A stretch of 6,149 bases of DNA from Leptolyngbya sp. SIO4C5 (GTDB lineage: Bacteria; Cyanobacteriota; Cyanobacteriia; Phormidesmidales; Phormidesmidaceae): contig JAAHIC010000294.1 in assembly GCA_010671965.1 (NCBI GenBank), positions 1 through 6,149 on the forward strand, written 5' to 3'. Made by a program: the position numbers and the translations under genes. How positions within the stretch are numbered: position 1 is the first letter of the stretch; every line of letters starts with the position of its first letter. Below, in pieces: positions 1 to 5,775 of the stretch. A model generated the notes under the pieces. It was not told where the DNA came from and did not search any database. It worked only from the letters and a program-made list of their open reading frames with translations.

Positions 1-2
1 TC

Positions 3-905
3 GGCAACGAAGGCGTTGCCCGTAACTTTATTGCCCCAATCATCAAGACTCTTGACCTCTACAGTCAGCAAAATGTCGATCCGCGCCATGTCGCTGAAGC
101 ATATAAAACTATTGACCTGTTTCATCACGAGGGGATCGATCCAGGAGCTGCTGCGATCGCCCTCCAACAATTAGCTCAGCAGCACCCAGAAGCTGGGATA
201 GAAGTGGTGGCGCTGGAAGGCCGAGGACAAGAGCAAATTCGGTTGCAGGCTGTGGTCTCTGGTCAGGCGAATCGCTCCGAACTCAGCGCCCAATATTCCG
301 AAAACTACCGTCAGCTTAAGTCTTTGCCCTACGGAGACCTGCAAGCTCTCTTGTCCGGCATAGCCGATAAGGATCAACAGCTGCGCCGACTGGAAACTAT
401 GCTGGAGCAGGCGATTCAGCAACCCCGCTTTTATGTCGAAACCTACCGCCACCAAGGAGAATTCATTATGTCCCAAAGCAAAGGCAATATCCAGATTGAT
501 AATGTTCGAGGCAATGTCAGCGGTGTTGCCGCTGCTGGAGAGCATTTGGAGATAACCGGAAGTGCGTTGGGAGAAATCAGCGGCACTGTCACCAGCACGA
601 TTAATCAGCTCCCGGCCTCTCCCGATGCTGCACAATCCGGTTTAAGAGAATTGCTCACCCAGCTACAGACCGAGATCGAGGCAACAAATGAGTTAAGCAA
701 TGAAGACAAAGCCGAAGCCTTAGAACAGGTTAAAGTTCTCGCGGAAGCTGGCCAAAATCCCGAGGAGGGTGCTCTCAAGAAAGCCGCAAAAACAGCCATG
801 AAAGTACTTAAGGGGACCATTGCTGGCCTTCCTAGTGCGACAAAATTGGTACAGGAATCTGCCAGATTGTTGGTCGCTATCTCTGCGTTGTTGACGATCA
901 TTTAA
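3..905 (+). CDS. C-terminal part of a cyanobacterial multidomain protein with Gly/Asn-rich and helical tail modules (5' partial)
   Basis: The frame is open from base 3 to a TAA at 903-905, giving 300 residues with no stop, so the true start lies upstream of the window; a GTG at 204 is possible but cuts into continuous coding sequence. Residues 1-65 look alpha-helical. Residues about 66-155 carry a segment I associate with cyanobacterial fusion proteins (motif LPYGDLQALLSGI, then LRRLETMLEQAIQQPRFYVE, charged and probably coiled). Residues 161-204 form a Gly/Asn/Ser-rich stretch (GNIQIDNVRGNVSGVAAAGE, then ITGSALGEISGTV) that suggests short beta repeats. Residues 212-300 are amphipathic helices (ELLTQLQTEIEA, LAEAGQNPEEGALKKAAKTA) ending in a hydrophobic helix (LLVAISALLTII). 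From memory, this tail occurs at the end of cyanobacterial pentapeptide-repeat and signalling proteins; its role is unknown to me, and membrane contact through the last helix is only an inference. The gene converges on the TIR-WD40 gene. Confidence 0.5.
   Translation, partial: GNEGVARNFIAPIIKTLDLYSQQNVDPRHVAEAYKTIDLFHHEGIDPGAAAIALQQLAQQHPEAGIEVVALEGRGQEQIRLQAVVSGQANRSELSAQYSENYRQLKSLPYGDLQALLSGIADKDQQLRRLETMLEQAIQQPRFYVETYRHQGEFIMSQSKGNIQIDNVRGNVSGVAAAGEHLEITGSALGEISGTVTSTINQLPASPDAAQSGLRELLTQLQTEIEATNELSNEDKAEALEQVKVLAEAGQNPEEGALKKAAKTAMKVLKGTIAGLPSATKLVQESARLLVAISALLTII
454..470 (+). promoter_or_regulatory. Internal Shine-Dalgarno and ATG inside the left reading frame
   Basis: AAGGAG at 454-459 lies eight bases before an in-frame ATG at 468-470, close to ideal spacing. 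The ATG opens exactly at the boundary between the charged coil segment and the Gly/Asn-rich module (residues MSQSKGNIQIDN). Initiation here would give a separate 145-residue protein holding only the last two modules. The codons for KEF-like residues around it are also translated in the long form, so the site may be fortuitous or may record an ancestral free-standing gene that became fused. Confidence 0.5.
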
Positions 906-950
906 TCCTGCCAACCTCGTTGATTGACAAAAGATAAGAGTCAGCTGTCT

Positions 951-974
951 GAAATACTGGCTCTCAGGTATTTT
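951..974 (+). terminator. Weak stem-loop 45 bp after the left gene
   Basis: AAATACTG (952-959) can pair with CAG plus TATTT (965-967 and 969-973) around a five-base loop, with one bulged G. The stem is AU-rich at its base and no clean U-tract follows. It is the first hairpin after the stop at 905, so it could contribute to 3'-end formation of the left gene, but the evidence is thin. Confidence 0.2.
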
Positions 975-1070
975 GAATAGTTGACAAAGTGATCTCTGAC
1001 CTTGCCCCAAAAAGACACGACAGATCTCTTTCATCCACCAAATCTTCGTATCGCTGTATAAAAATAGATA

Positions 1071-1104
1071 AGGAAGAGGGATGTTATACCCTCATCTTCT
1101 TTTT
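1071..1104. terminator. Candidate bidirectional terminator between convergent genes
   Basis: GAGGG (1076-1080) and CCCTC (1089-1093) form a five-bp GC-rich stem around an eight-base loop, with possible further pairing of GGAA to TTCT across a three-base bulge. On the + strand it is followed by the pyrimidine run TCTTCTTTTT ending at 1104. On the - strand the same stem is followed by TTCCTTATCTATTTTT. It sits between the stop codons of two convergent genes (905 and 1141), where a shared terminator is expected. The stem is short, so this is a moderate call. Confidence 0.4.
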
Positions 1105-1140
1105 GCGACAAAGCCCCTAGGGCAGCCTGAATGATAGGCA

Positions 1141-4100
1141 TTAGCCGAAGTAGCGCCAGACTTTACGCACCTGGTTCAGTGCGCGGGAGAGCAGAGACGA
1201 CTCAGAAAGAGTAGAACTGGCAACGTCGGAATTGCGGGGCGGAAGATTGCAGAGGGCGCGATCGCTATCTGTAGCCTGACCATATTCCAGATAGTTGTGC
1301 AGCCATTTACAGCCCCAGTCAATCAGCTCTGACAGGGTTTCAATGTCGTGTACCTGCACACTGCCATCCACCACCGTCACCACTTGTTGCCCGTTGGGAC
1401 TCAGCGCCCCTGCCTCACCTTCATAAATGGCAAGCTGCCGCCCCTGCAAATCCCACACCCGCACCGTGCCATCGTATGAGGTAGTGACTACTTGATTGCC
1501 TGCAGCATCGAAGCTGGCACTGTTGACAGCATTCGTGTGGCCTTCAAGAGGGATAAATTGACCACTCTTGAGGTTCCATAACCGCGCCGTGCCATCCCAT
1601 GAGGTAGTGACTACCTGCTCGCTAGCGGCATTGAAGCTAGCGCTAGTAACCCTGTCCGTGTGGCCTTCGAGGACAATAGATTGATCGCTCTTGAGGTCCC
1701 ACACCCGCGCCGTGCCATCCCCTGAGGTAGTGACTACCTGCTCGCCGGCGGCATTAAAGCTGGCACTGGTAACCATGTCCGTGTGGCCTTCGAGGGGGAT
1801 AGAGCTACCATTCTTGAGGTCCCATACCCGCGCCGTGCCATCCTCTGAGGCCGTGACCACTTGATCGCCAGCGGCATTGAAGCTAGCGCTGCTGACACCA
1901 GCTGTGTGGCCTTCAAGGAGAATAGATCGATCGCTATTAAGATCCCATATTCGCGCCGTACCATCCCATGAAGTAGTGACTACCTGATCCCCGGCGGCAT
2001 TGAAACTGGCGCTGCTGACACCAGCTGTGTGGCCTTCAAGGGAAGTGAATTGACCGCTCTTGAGGTTCCATAACCGCGCCGTGCCATCCCATGAGGTAGT
2101 GACTACCTGCTCGCTAGCGGCATTGAAGCTAGCGCTAGTAACCCTGTCCGTGTGGCCTTCGAGGGGGATAGAGCCACCATTCTTGAGGTCCCACACCCGC
2201 GCCGTGCCATCCGAGGCCGTGACCACCTGATCGCCAGCGGCATTAAAGGTGAGACTATTGATAGCAGCCCTGTGACCTTCGAGGGAAGTGAATTGACCGC
2301 TCTTGAGGTCCCATACCCGCGCCGTACCATCGCCTGAGGTAGTGACCACCTGATCGCCGGCGGCATTGAAACTGGCACTGTTGACAGCAGCCCTGTGACC
2401 TTCGAGGGAAGTGAATTGACCGCTCTTGAGGTCCCATACCCGCGCCGTACCATCGCCTGAGGTAGTGACTACCTGATCGCCGGCGGCATTAAAGCTGGCG
2501 CTGGTAACCATGTCCGTGTGGCCTTCGAGGGGGATAGAGCTACCATTCTTGAGGTCCCACACCCGCGCCGTACCATCATCGGAGGTAGTGACTACCTGAT
2601 TGCCAGCAGTATTAAAGCTGGCACTGGTGACAGGCAACGTGTGGCCTTCGAGGGGGATGAATTGACCGCTCTTAAGGTCCCACACCCGCGCTGTCCCATC
2701 CCATGAAGTAGTGACTACCTGATCCCCGGCAGCATTGAAACTGGCACTGTGAACAGCAGCCCTGTGGCCTTCGAGGGGGATAGATTGGCCGTTCTTGAGG
2801 TCCCATACCCGTGCCGTACCATCGCTTGAGGTAGTGACCACCTGATCGCCGGCGGCATTGAAACTGGCGCTGTTGACAGTATCCGTATGGCCTTCGAGGG
2901 GGATAGATTGGCCGTTCTTGAGGTTCCACACCCATGCCGTGCCATCATCCGAGGCGGTGACTACCCGATCGCTAGCAGCATTGAAGCTGGCACTGTTGAC
3001 AGTATTCGTGTGGCCTTCAAGGGGAATAAATTGACCACTCTTGAGGTTCCACACCCGTGCCGTGCCATCATCCGAGGCGGTGACTACCCGATCGCTAGCG
3101 GCATTGAAGCTGGCACTGTTGACAGTATCCGTATGAGCCAGCAAGGTGTAGGTTAGATCTGATCGCAACTGCTGTAAAGCCAGAATAGGACTGACTGCTG
3201 GGTATTGAGAAATGATTTCAATCGGAATATCCGCTTCAGCCACTGAAGCTTTCAACTCGCGACCTGCCTTAATTGCCCTTAATAAAGCACCAGTGTGGTC
3301 AAACTCCAAGCGTCTTAAGACAGCAGTTCCAGCCTGTTCCAGGCGGGTGCCTGTTTGAGCCAAGCGTTGAGCTACTTCAGCAGCAGCAGTTTTAGCATCA
3401 GCCTCTAGTGCTCTCACATCGGCAGTTCTGGCTCTGCCTTCGGCATCTTGGGCTTTTTCGTCCGCTGCTTGGGCTTTCGCTTCAGCCTGCCGCTGGGCAG
3501 CGGCAGCACTTTGGGCCTTACCATCAGCTTCTTGGGCACGGGTTTCGGCTTGGGTCTGGGCCTGGGCCGCTTGCTTAGCAGAGTCAACGGCTGCTTGCTG
3601 AGCTTGCTTTGCCTGTTGAGTTTGCTGATTAGCCTGCTCCGTCTGCTGGTTAGCCGCTTTTGCCTGCTCCTTGGCTTCGTCTACCCGAATGTTTGCCTCG
3701 TTCACCCGTGTATCAGCTTCTGCAATCCGCTCATCAGCATCCTGGATTGAGGCTCTGGCTTGTTGCTGCTGTGTCCAGGCAAACCAGCCCGACCCCACCG
3801 CTACCAAAACTCCGGCTGCGGCTGCCACCGCCCCAATGAACGCGCCTCGGCGCAGTTTTTTCTCAGCAGCTTCCTGGGCGGTTTGTCTAGCTCTGCCCGC
3901 GCGAATGTATTCCTGCTGCAACCCTGTAGGCCGAGGATCAATCTCGGCATAGGTCTCTAGCCAGTTCTCAGCCACTTCTAGATCTTGACCGCGCAGCAAC
4001 AGGCTCTCATCGCGGCCTCGGCGATCCCATTCCCCAGCCCGTAGCAACAAGCGGGTGTGAGTTTCCAGGTGCTCACGATTCGTATCCAGCGTCCGCAGAA

Positions 4101-5775
4101 GGTTTTGAAAGTTGACCTGAAAGTCACCATCATGGTCGCGGAAGTCAATCCACTGCAGCTTAGCCAGCACGGGATGCAAATCCACCGTGTCGATAGGGCG
4201 ATGCAGCACCGTCACGATGCGCTTGTTCAGGCCATAAGCATATTCCACCTCATCGGCGCAGTAGGGCGAACTGATCGACTGAGGCGATAACACAAACAAA
4301 AACACGTCCGAGCTTTCAATCCCCCGGTAAATCTCCTGCTGAAAGTCAGTGCCGCTGGCGATACTCTCCTGGTCAAACCAGGTGCGTTTGCCATGAATTT
4401 GCAGGGTCTCATTCAGTCGCCGGGAAAAGTCTGAGTCCACCCGCGAATAGGAGATGAACACATCCAGAGACGGATCGGGCGGCTGCTTCAGACTTTCAGC
4501 GATAAAGGTTTCATGCAGTTCTGTGGGGAGATGGCGATGGGTGCGAGCGACCTTGAGCCAGTTTTCCGCTCGCCGCAGGTTATAGCCTCGCAGCAGCATA
4601 GTGGGGTTTTGCTGCTGTCGCTGCCATTTTAGGGCTTGGGTCAGCCAGGTTTTGTGTTCGGTATAGTAAGCCGCATCGGTGTTGAGAATTTTCAACAACT
4701 GGCTTTCATCTGCCAGATAGTCGCTGGCGACGGCGTTGTCCGTTAAATCAATCTGCTGAAGCGATCGCAAATTGTCTGGTATCTGCTCTGGATCGATGGG
4801 AGCTGCCAGAATCGGAATGATGCGCTTGTTGAAGGCTAAAGCTTGTTCTAGCTCGCGCTGACAGTAAGTGGACTGGGCCGAATGGGGCGACAGCATTAGC
4901 AGCACATTGTCAGCCGCCTCAATGCCCTGGGCGATCGCACTGTGATAGTCCTGGCTGATCTGAATATCGGTGCGATAGTTCCAAACAGTGACACCCTGAC
5001 GCAGCAGCGATCGCCGAATTTGCTCTGCACTCTCGCGATCTTCCTCGGCGTGACACAGAAACACCTGCGTCATCAGGTTGTTAGCGTTTTTGATACTCTC
5101 GGTGATGAATTCGCACTGCAAATCTGTCGGCAGACACGGCGGCTGACTTTCGGTGAAGCGAGTAGCAAGCCAAACTTGAGCCTGTTCGCGATCGCTGCCA
5201 ATCAGCAAATAGCGGGTTTGCTTTTGGTTGCGTTCCCAGGTCAGCGCCCGATCCAGCAGCACTGTATGCTGATGAACATAGGCTTTGTGCCGTTCCAGCA
5301 GTTCCAGCAGGCCCGCAAAGCTGGTCTCAAAGTCGTCCAGCCCTTCCCGAAAATAGACCCAGTTGATCTTGCCAATTTCGGGGTGCATGTTGGGAAAGCT
5401 AGAGTGCTTCCCAGTAGCTTGATAGTCCGCCCATTGTTCATCCGTGCCGTTAGAGTTACGCTGCTGCCAGGTTTTGCGGCTGATTTGTTCAACGTGCAAG
5501 AGAGGAATAATGCGCTTGTTACTTGTTAGAGCAAGCTCTACTTCCAAACCGCAGTAGGGCGAGTTAACCGAGTGGGGCGAAATAATGTACAGAAAGTTGT
5601 CAGCTTTTTCAATGCCGTCATCAATTTGCTTTTGATAATCCACTCCAAAAGGAATGTCCTCAAAGTCGTACCAGATGGCATAGCCTGCTTCAACTAGGCG
5701 ATCGTTCAGATATTTGGCAAAATCTCGGCTATCAGCGCGACCATACGAAATGAAGGCATCTTGTAATGAATTCAT
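1141..5775 (-). CDS. Triple-TIR / transmembrane / coiled-coil / 14x WD40 repeat protein (1544 aa), putative immune-type sensor
   Basis: Starts at ATG 5775-5773, five residues before the first TIR beta strand, with GGAG five bases upstream. Order by residue: TIR1 5-160, helical linker 161-232, TIR2 235-362, linker 363-431, TIR3 437-562, linker 563-628, basic KKLRR (639-643), transmembrane helix 644-666, alanine heptad coil 680-805, helical adaptor 806-877 (with YPAVSPILALQQL, usual before cyanobacterial WD40 domains), fourteen WD40 repeats 878-1450, degenerate blade 1451-1484, then a tail with WGCKWLHNYLEYG common in cyanobacterial WD40 proteins. Each TIR keeps the glutamate of its SPxSxxSxYCxxE motif (E78, E308, E509), the position of the catalytic residue in NAD+-cleaving TIR domains. 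WD40 propellers bind proteins or other ligands. Inferred role: WD40 sensing coupled to TIR signalling or NAD+ depletion in defence or cell-death control. No Walker A or NB-ARC/NACHT module is visible, unlike most TIR-WD40 receptors. Confidence 0.95.
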   Translation of the reverse strand: MNSLQDAFISYGRADSRDFAKYLNDRLVEAGYAIWYDFEDIPFGVDYQKQIDDGIEKADNFLYIISPHSVNSPYCGLEVELALTSNKRIIPLLHVEQISRKTWQQRNSNGTDEQWADYQATGKHSSFPNMHPEIGKINWVYFREGLDDFETSFAGLLELLERHKAYVHQHTVLLDRALTWERNQKQTRYLLIGSDREQAQVWLATRFTESQPPCLPTDLQCEFITESIKNANNLMTQVFLCHAEEDRESAEQIRRSLLRQGVTVWNYRTDIQISQDYHSAIAQGIEAADNVLLMLSPHSAQSTYCQRELEQALAFNKRIIPILAAPIDPEQIPDNLRSLQQIDLTDNAVASDYLADESQLLKILNTDAAYYTEHKTWLTQALKWQRQQQNPTMLLRGYNLRRAENWLKVARTHRHLPTELHETFIAESLKQPPDPSLDVFISYSRVDSDFSRRLNETLQIHGKRTWFDQESIASGTDFQQEIYRGIESSDVFLFVLSPQSISSPYCADEVEYAYGLNKRIVTVLHRPIDTVDLHPVLAKLQWIDFRDHDGDFQVNFQNLLRTLDTNREHLETHTRLLLRAGEWDRRGRDESLLLRGQDLEVAENWLETYAEIDPRPTGLQQEYIRAGRARQTAQEAAEKKLRRGAFIGAVAAAAGVLVAVGSGWFAWTQQQQARASIQDADERIAEADTRVNEANIRVDEAKEQAKAANQQTEQANQQTQQAKQAQQAAVDSAKQAAQAQTQAETRAQEADGKAQSAAAAQRQAEAKAQAADEKAQDAEGRARTADVRALEADAKTAAAEVAQRLAQTGTRLEQAGTAVLRRLEFDHTGALLRAIKAGRELKASVAEADIPIEIISQYPAVSPILALQQLRSDLTYTLLAHTDTVNSASFNAASDRVVTASDDGTARVWNLKSGQFIPLEGHTNTVNSASFNAASDRVVTASDDGTAWVWNLKNGQSIPLEGHTDTVNSASFNAAGDQVVTTSSDGTARVWDLKNGQSIPLEGHRAAVHSASFNAAGDQVVTTSWDGTARVWDLKSGQFIPLEGHTLPVTSASFNTAGNQVVTTSDDGTARVWDLKNGSSIPLEGHTDMVTSASFNAAGDQVVTTSGDGTARVWDLKSGQFTSLEGHRAAVNSASFNAAGDQVVTTSGDGTARVWDLKSGQFTSLEGHRAAINSLTFNAAGDQVVTASDGTARVWDLKNGGSIPLEGHTDRVTSASFNAASEQVVTTSWDGTARLWNLKSGQFTSLEGHTAGVSSASFNAAGDQVVTTSWDGTARIWDLNSDRSILLEGHTAGVSSASFNAAGDQVVTASEDGTARVWDLKNGSSIPLEGHTDMVTSASFNAAGEQVVTTSGDGTARVWDLKSDQSIVLEGHTDRVTSASFNAASEQVVTTSWDGTARLWNLKSGQFIPLEGHTNAVNSASFDAAGNQVVTTSYDGTVRVWDLQGRQLAIYEGEAGALSPNGQQVVTVVDGSVQVHDIETLSELIDWGCKWLHNYLEYGQATDSDRALCNLPPRNSDVASSTLSESSLLSRALNQVRKVWRYFG
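1565..1672 (-). repeat. 108-bp exact direct repeat, copy A (WD40 repeat 13 region)
   Basis: Bases 1565-1672 are identical to 2057-2164, an offset of 492 bp or exactly four 123-bp units. The match breaks at 1564/2056 (A versus G) and at 1673/2165 (A versus G). It covers the body of WD40 repeat 13 and the start signature at its edge. Such exactness in a coding repeat indicates recent unit copying or gene conversion. Confidence 0.9.
2057..2164 (-). repeat. 108-bp exact direct repeat, copy B (WD40 repeat 9 region)
   Basis: Identical to 1565-1672; encodes the body of WD40 repeat 9. Flanking repeats 8 and 10 do not match repeats 12 and 14 over the same length, so the copied tract is about one blade long. 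Confidence 0.9.
2263..2469 (-). repeat. 84-bp exact tandem duplication between adjacent blades 6-8
   Basis: Bases 2263-2346 are identical to 2386-2469, one 123-bp unit apart, covering the end of one blade and the start of the next (SGQFTS, LEGHRAA). The tract spans the boundaries of repeats 6, 7 and 8 and suggests a recent single-unit tandem duplication. Confidence 0.85.
3361..3738 (-). repeat. 18 uninterrupted alanine-first heptads (coiled coil, residues 680-805)
   Basis: Reading from residue 680, every seventh residue is alanine for 18 consecutive heptads (for example ADERIAE, ADTRVNE, ANIRVDE, later ADEKAQD, AEGRART, ADVRALE). The fifth position is I, V, T, A or Q, mostly Ala, and the rest are Gln, Glu, Asp, Lys or Arg. 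This is the a/d pattern of an Ala-coil type coiled coil, about 126 residues or roughly 19 nm if fully helical. It lies right after the membrane helix and would support oligomerisation or act as a rigid stalk. Confidence 0.85.
3778..3846 (-). other. Single transmembrane helix (residues 644-666)
   Basis: An uncharged run of 23 residues (GAFIGAV, AAAAGVLVAV, GSGWFA) is preceded by KKLRR and followed by WTQQQQ. The positive-inside rule puts the N-terminal TIR side in the cytoplasm. It is the only strongly hydrophobic segment in the protein. No signal peptide is visible at the N-terminus. Confidence 0.8.
4090..4467 (-). other. TIR domain 3 (residues 437-562)
   Basis: Shows LDVFISYSRVD, WFDQESIASGTDF and FLFVLSPQSISSPYC with E509 at the catalytic-glutamate position, then NKRIVTVLHRPI and LQWIDFRD. 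It is the closest of the three to a textbook bacterial TIR. Its linker (residues 563-628: HTRLLLRAGEWDRR, LLLRGQDLEVAENWLE, PTGLQQEYI) has recognisable counterparts after TIR1 and TIR2, so the duplicated unit is TIR plus linker, about 200 residues. Confidence 0.9.
4690..5073 (-). other. TIR domain 2 (residues 235-362), the most divergent copy
   Basis: First strand reads VFLCHAEED rather than the FISYSxxD of the other two. The WxD of the BB-loop region is replaced by WNYRTD, and the loop lacks the usual glycine (ISQDYHSAI). The core motif MLSPHSAQSTYCQRE with E308 is kept, followed by NKRIIPIL. The fold is clear; this copy may be partly specialised for scaffolding, which is an inference from the altered loop. 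Confidence 0.85.
4761..5195. repeat. Cluster of HIP1 octamers (GCGATCGC)
   Basis: Four HIP1 sites lie here at 4761-4768, 4931-4938, 5007-5014 and 5188-5195; two more are at 153-160 and 1258-1265. HIP1 is greatly over-represented in many cyanobacterial genomes, and this density supports a cyanobacterial host. No complete HIP1 occurs between 1266 and 4760, the stretch holding the WD40 array, coil and third TIR. Confidence 0.85.
5296..5763 (-). other. TIR domain 1 (residues 5-160)
   Basis: Canonical first strand AFISYGRAD, BB-loop region WYDFEDIPFGVDY, then FLYIISPHSVNSPYC and E78 at the catalytic-glutamate position. It is longer than the other two copies because of an extra segment around residues 101-128 (hydrophilic, with QWADYQATGK) before the last strand INWVYFRE. 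Fold and residues fit an enzymatically competent TIR; activity is an inference. Confidence 0.9.

Larger units (their letters stand above)
1426..3144 (-). repeat. Fourteen tandem WD40 repeats with 123-bp period (residues 878-1450)
   Basis: Repeats of 41 residues follow the scheme LEGHxxxVxSASFNAAGxQ then VVTTSxDGTARVWDLKxGxx. Starts are at residues 878, 919, 960, 1001, 1042, 1083, 1124, 1165 (40 residues), 1205, 1246, 1287, 1328, 1369 and 1410. All keep the GH, DG and W signature. Fourteen blades suit two seven-bladed propellers. Neighbouring and distant units are nearly identical in DNA. Differences concentrate at repeat positions 5-7, 9, 25 and 36-41. A partial fifteenth blade (QQVVTVVDGSVQVHDIE) follows and could close the last propeller. 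Confidence 0.92.

Noticed and set aside
171..635. 154-codon frame on the - strand
   Set aside because: Fully antisense to the continuous + frame, whose protein has recognisable modules; no ribosome binding site or domain.
720..1034. 104-codon frame on the - strand overlapping the left gene
   Set aside because: It is antisense to the clear coding sequence of the left gene, is Cys/Phe/Arg-rich without a domain, and runs into intergenic DNA; a shadow frame.
1113..1123. GCCC-CTA-GGGC mini-palindrome just after the TIR-WD40 stop
   Set aside because: Only a four-bp stem with a three-base loop and no U-tract on either strand; the hairpin at 1076-1093 is the better terminator candidate.
1734..2948. 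Several repeat-containing frames on the - strand (Arg/Ser/Pro-rich, 60-116 codons) and + strand
   Set aside because: These are out-of-frame readings of the 123-bp WD40 units and repeat because the DNA repeats; they lack start signals.
1426..3144. CRISPR-like array
   Set aside because: The regular 123-bp units are coding and preserve a WD40 frame throughout; there are no short repeats separated by unique spacers.
3448..3750. Leucine-rich, membrane-like frame on the + strand
   Set aside because: It is the antisense of the alanine/glutamine heptads (Gln and Ala/Lys codons read as Leu and Ser/Leu on the other strand), not a real membrane protein.
4942..5529. 195-codon frame on the + strand
   Set aside because: Antisense to TIR1-TIR2, which are unmistakable; its length reflects codon composition of the opposite strand.
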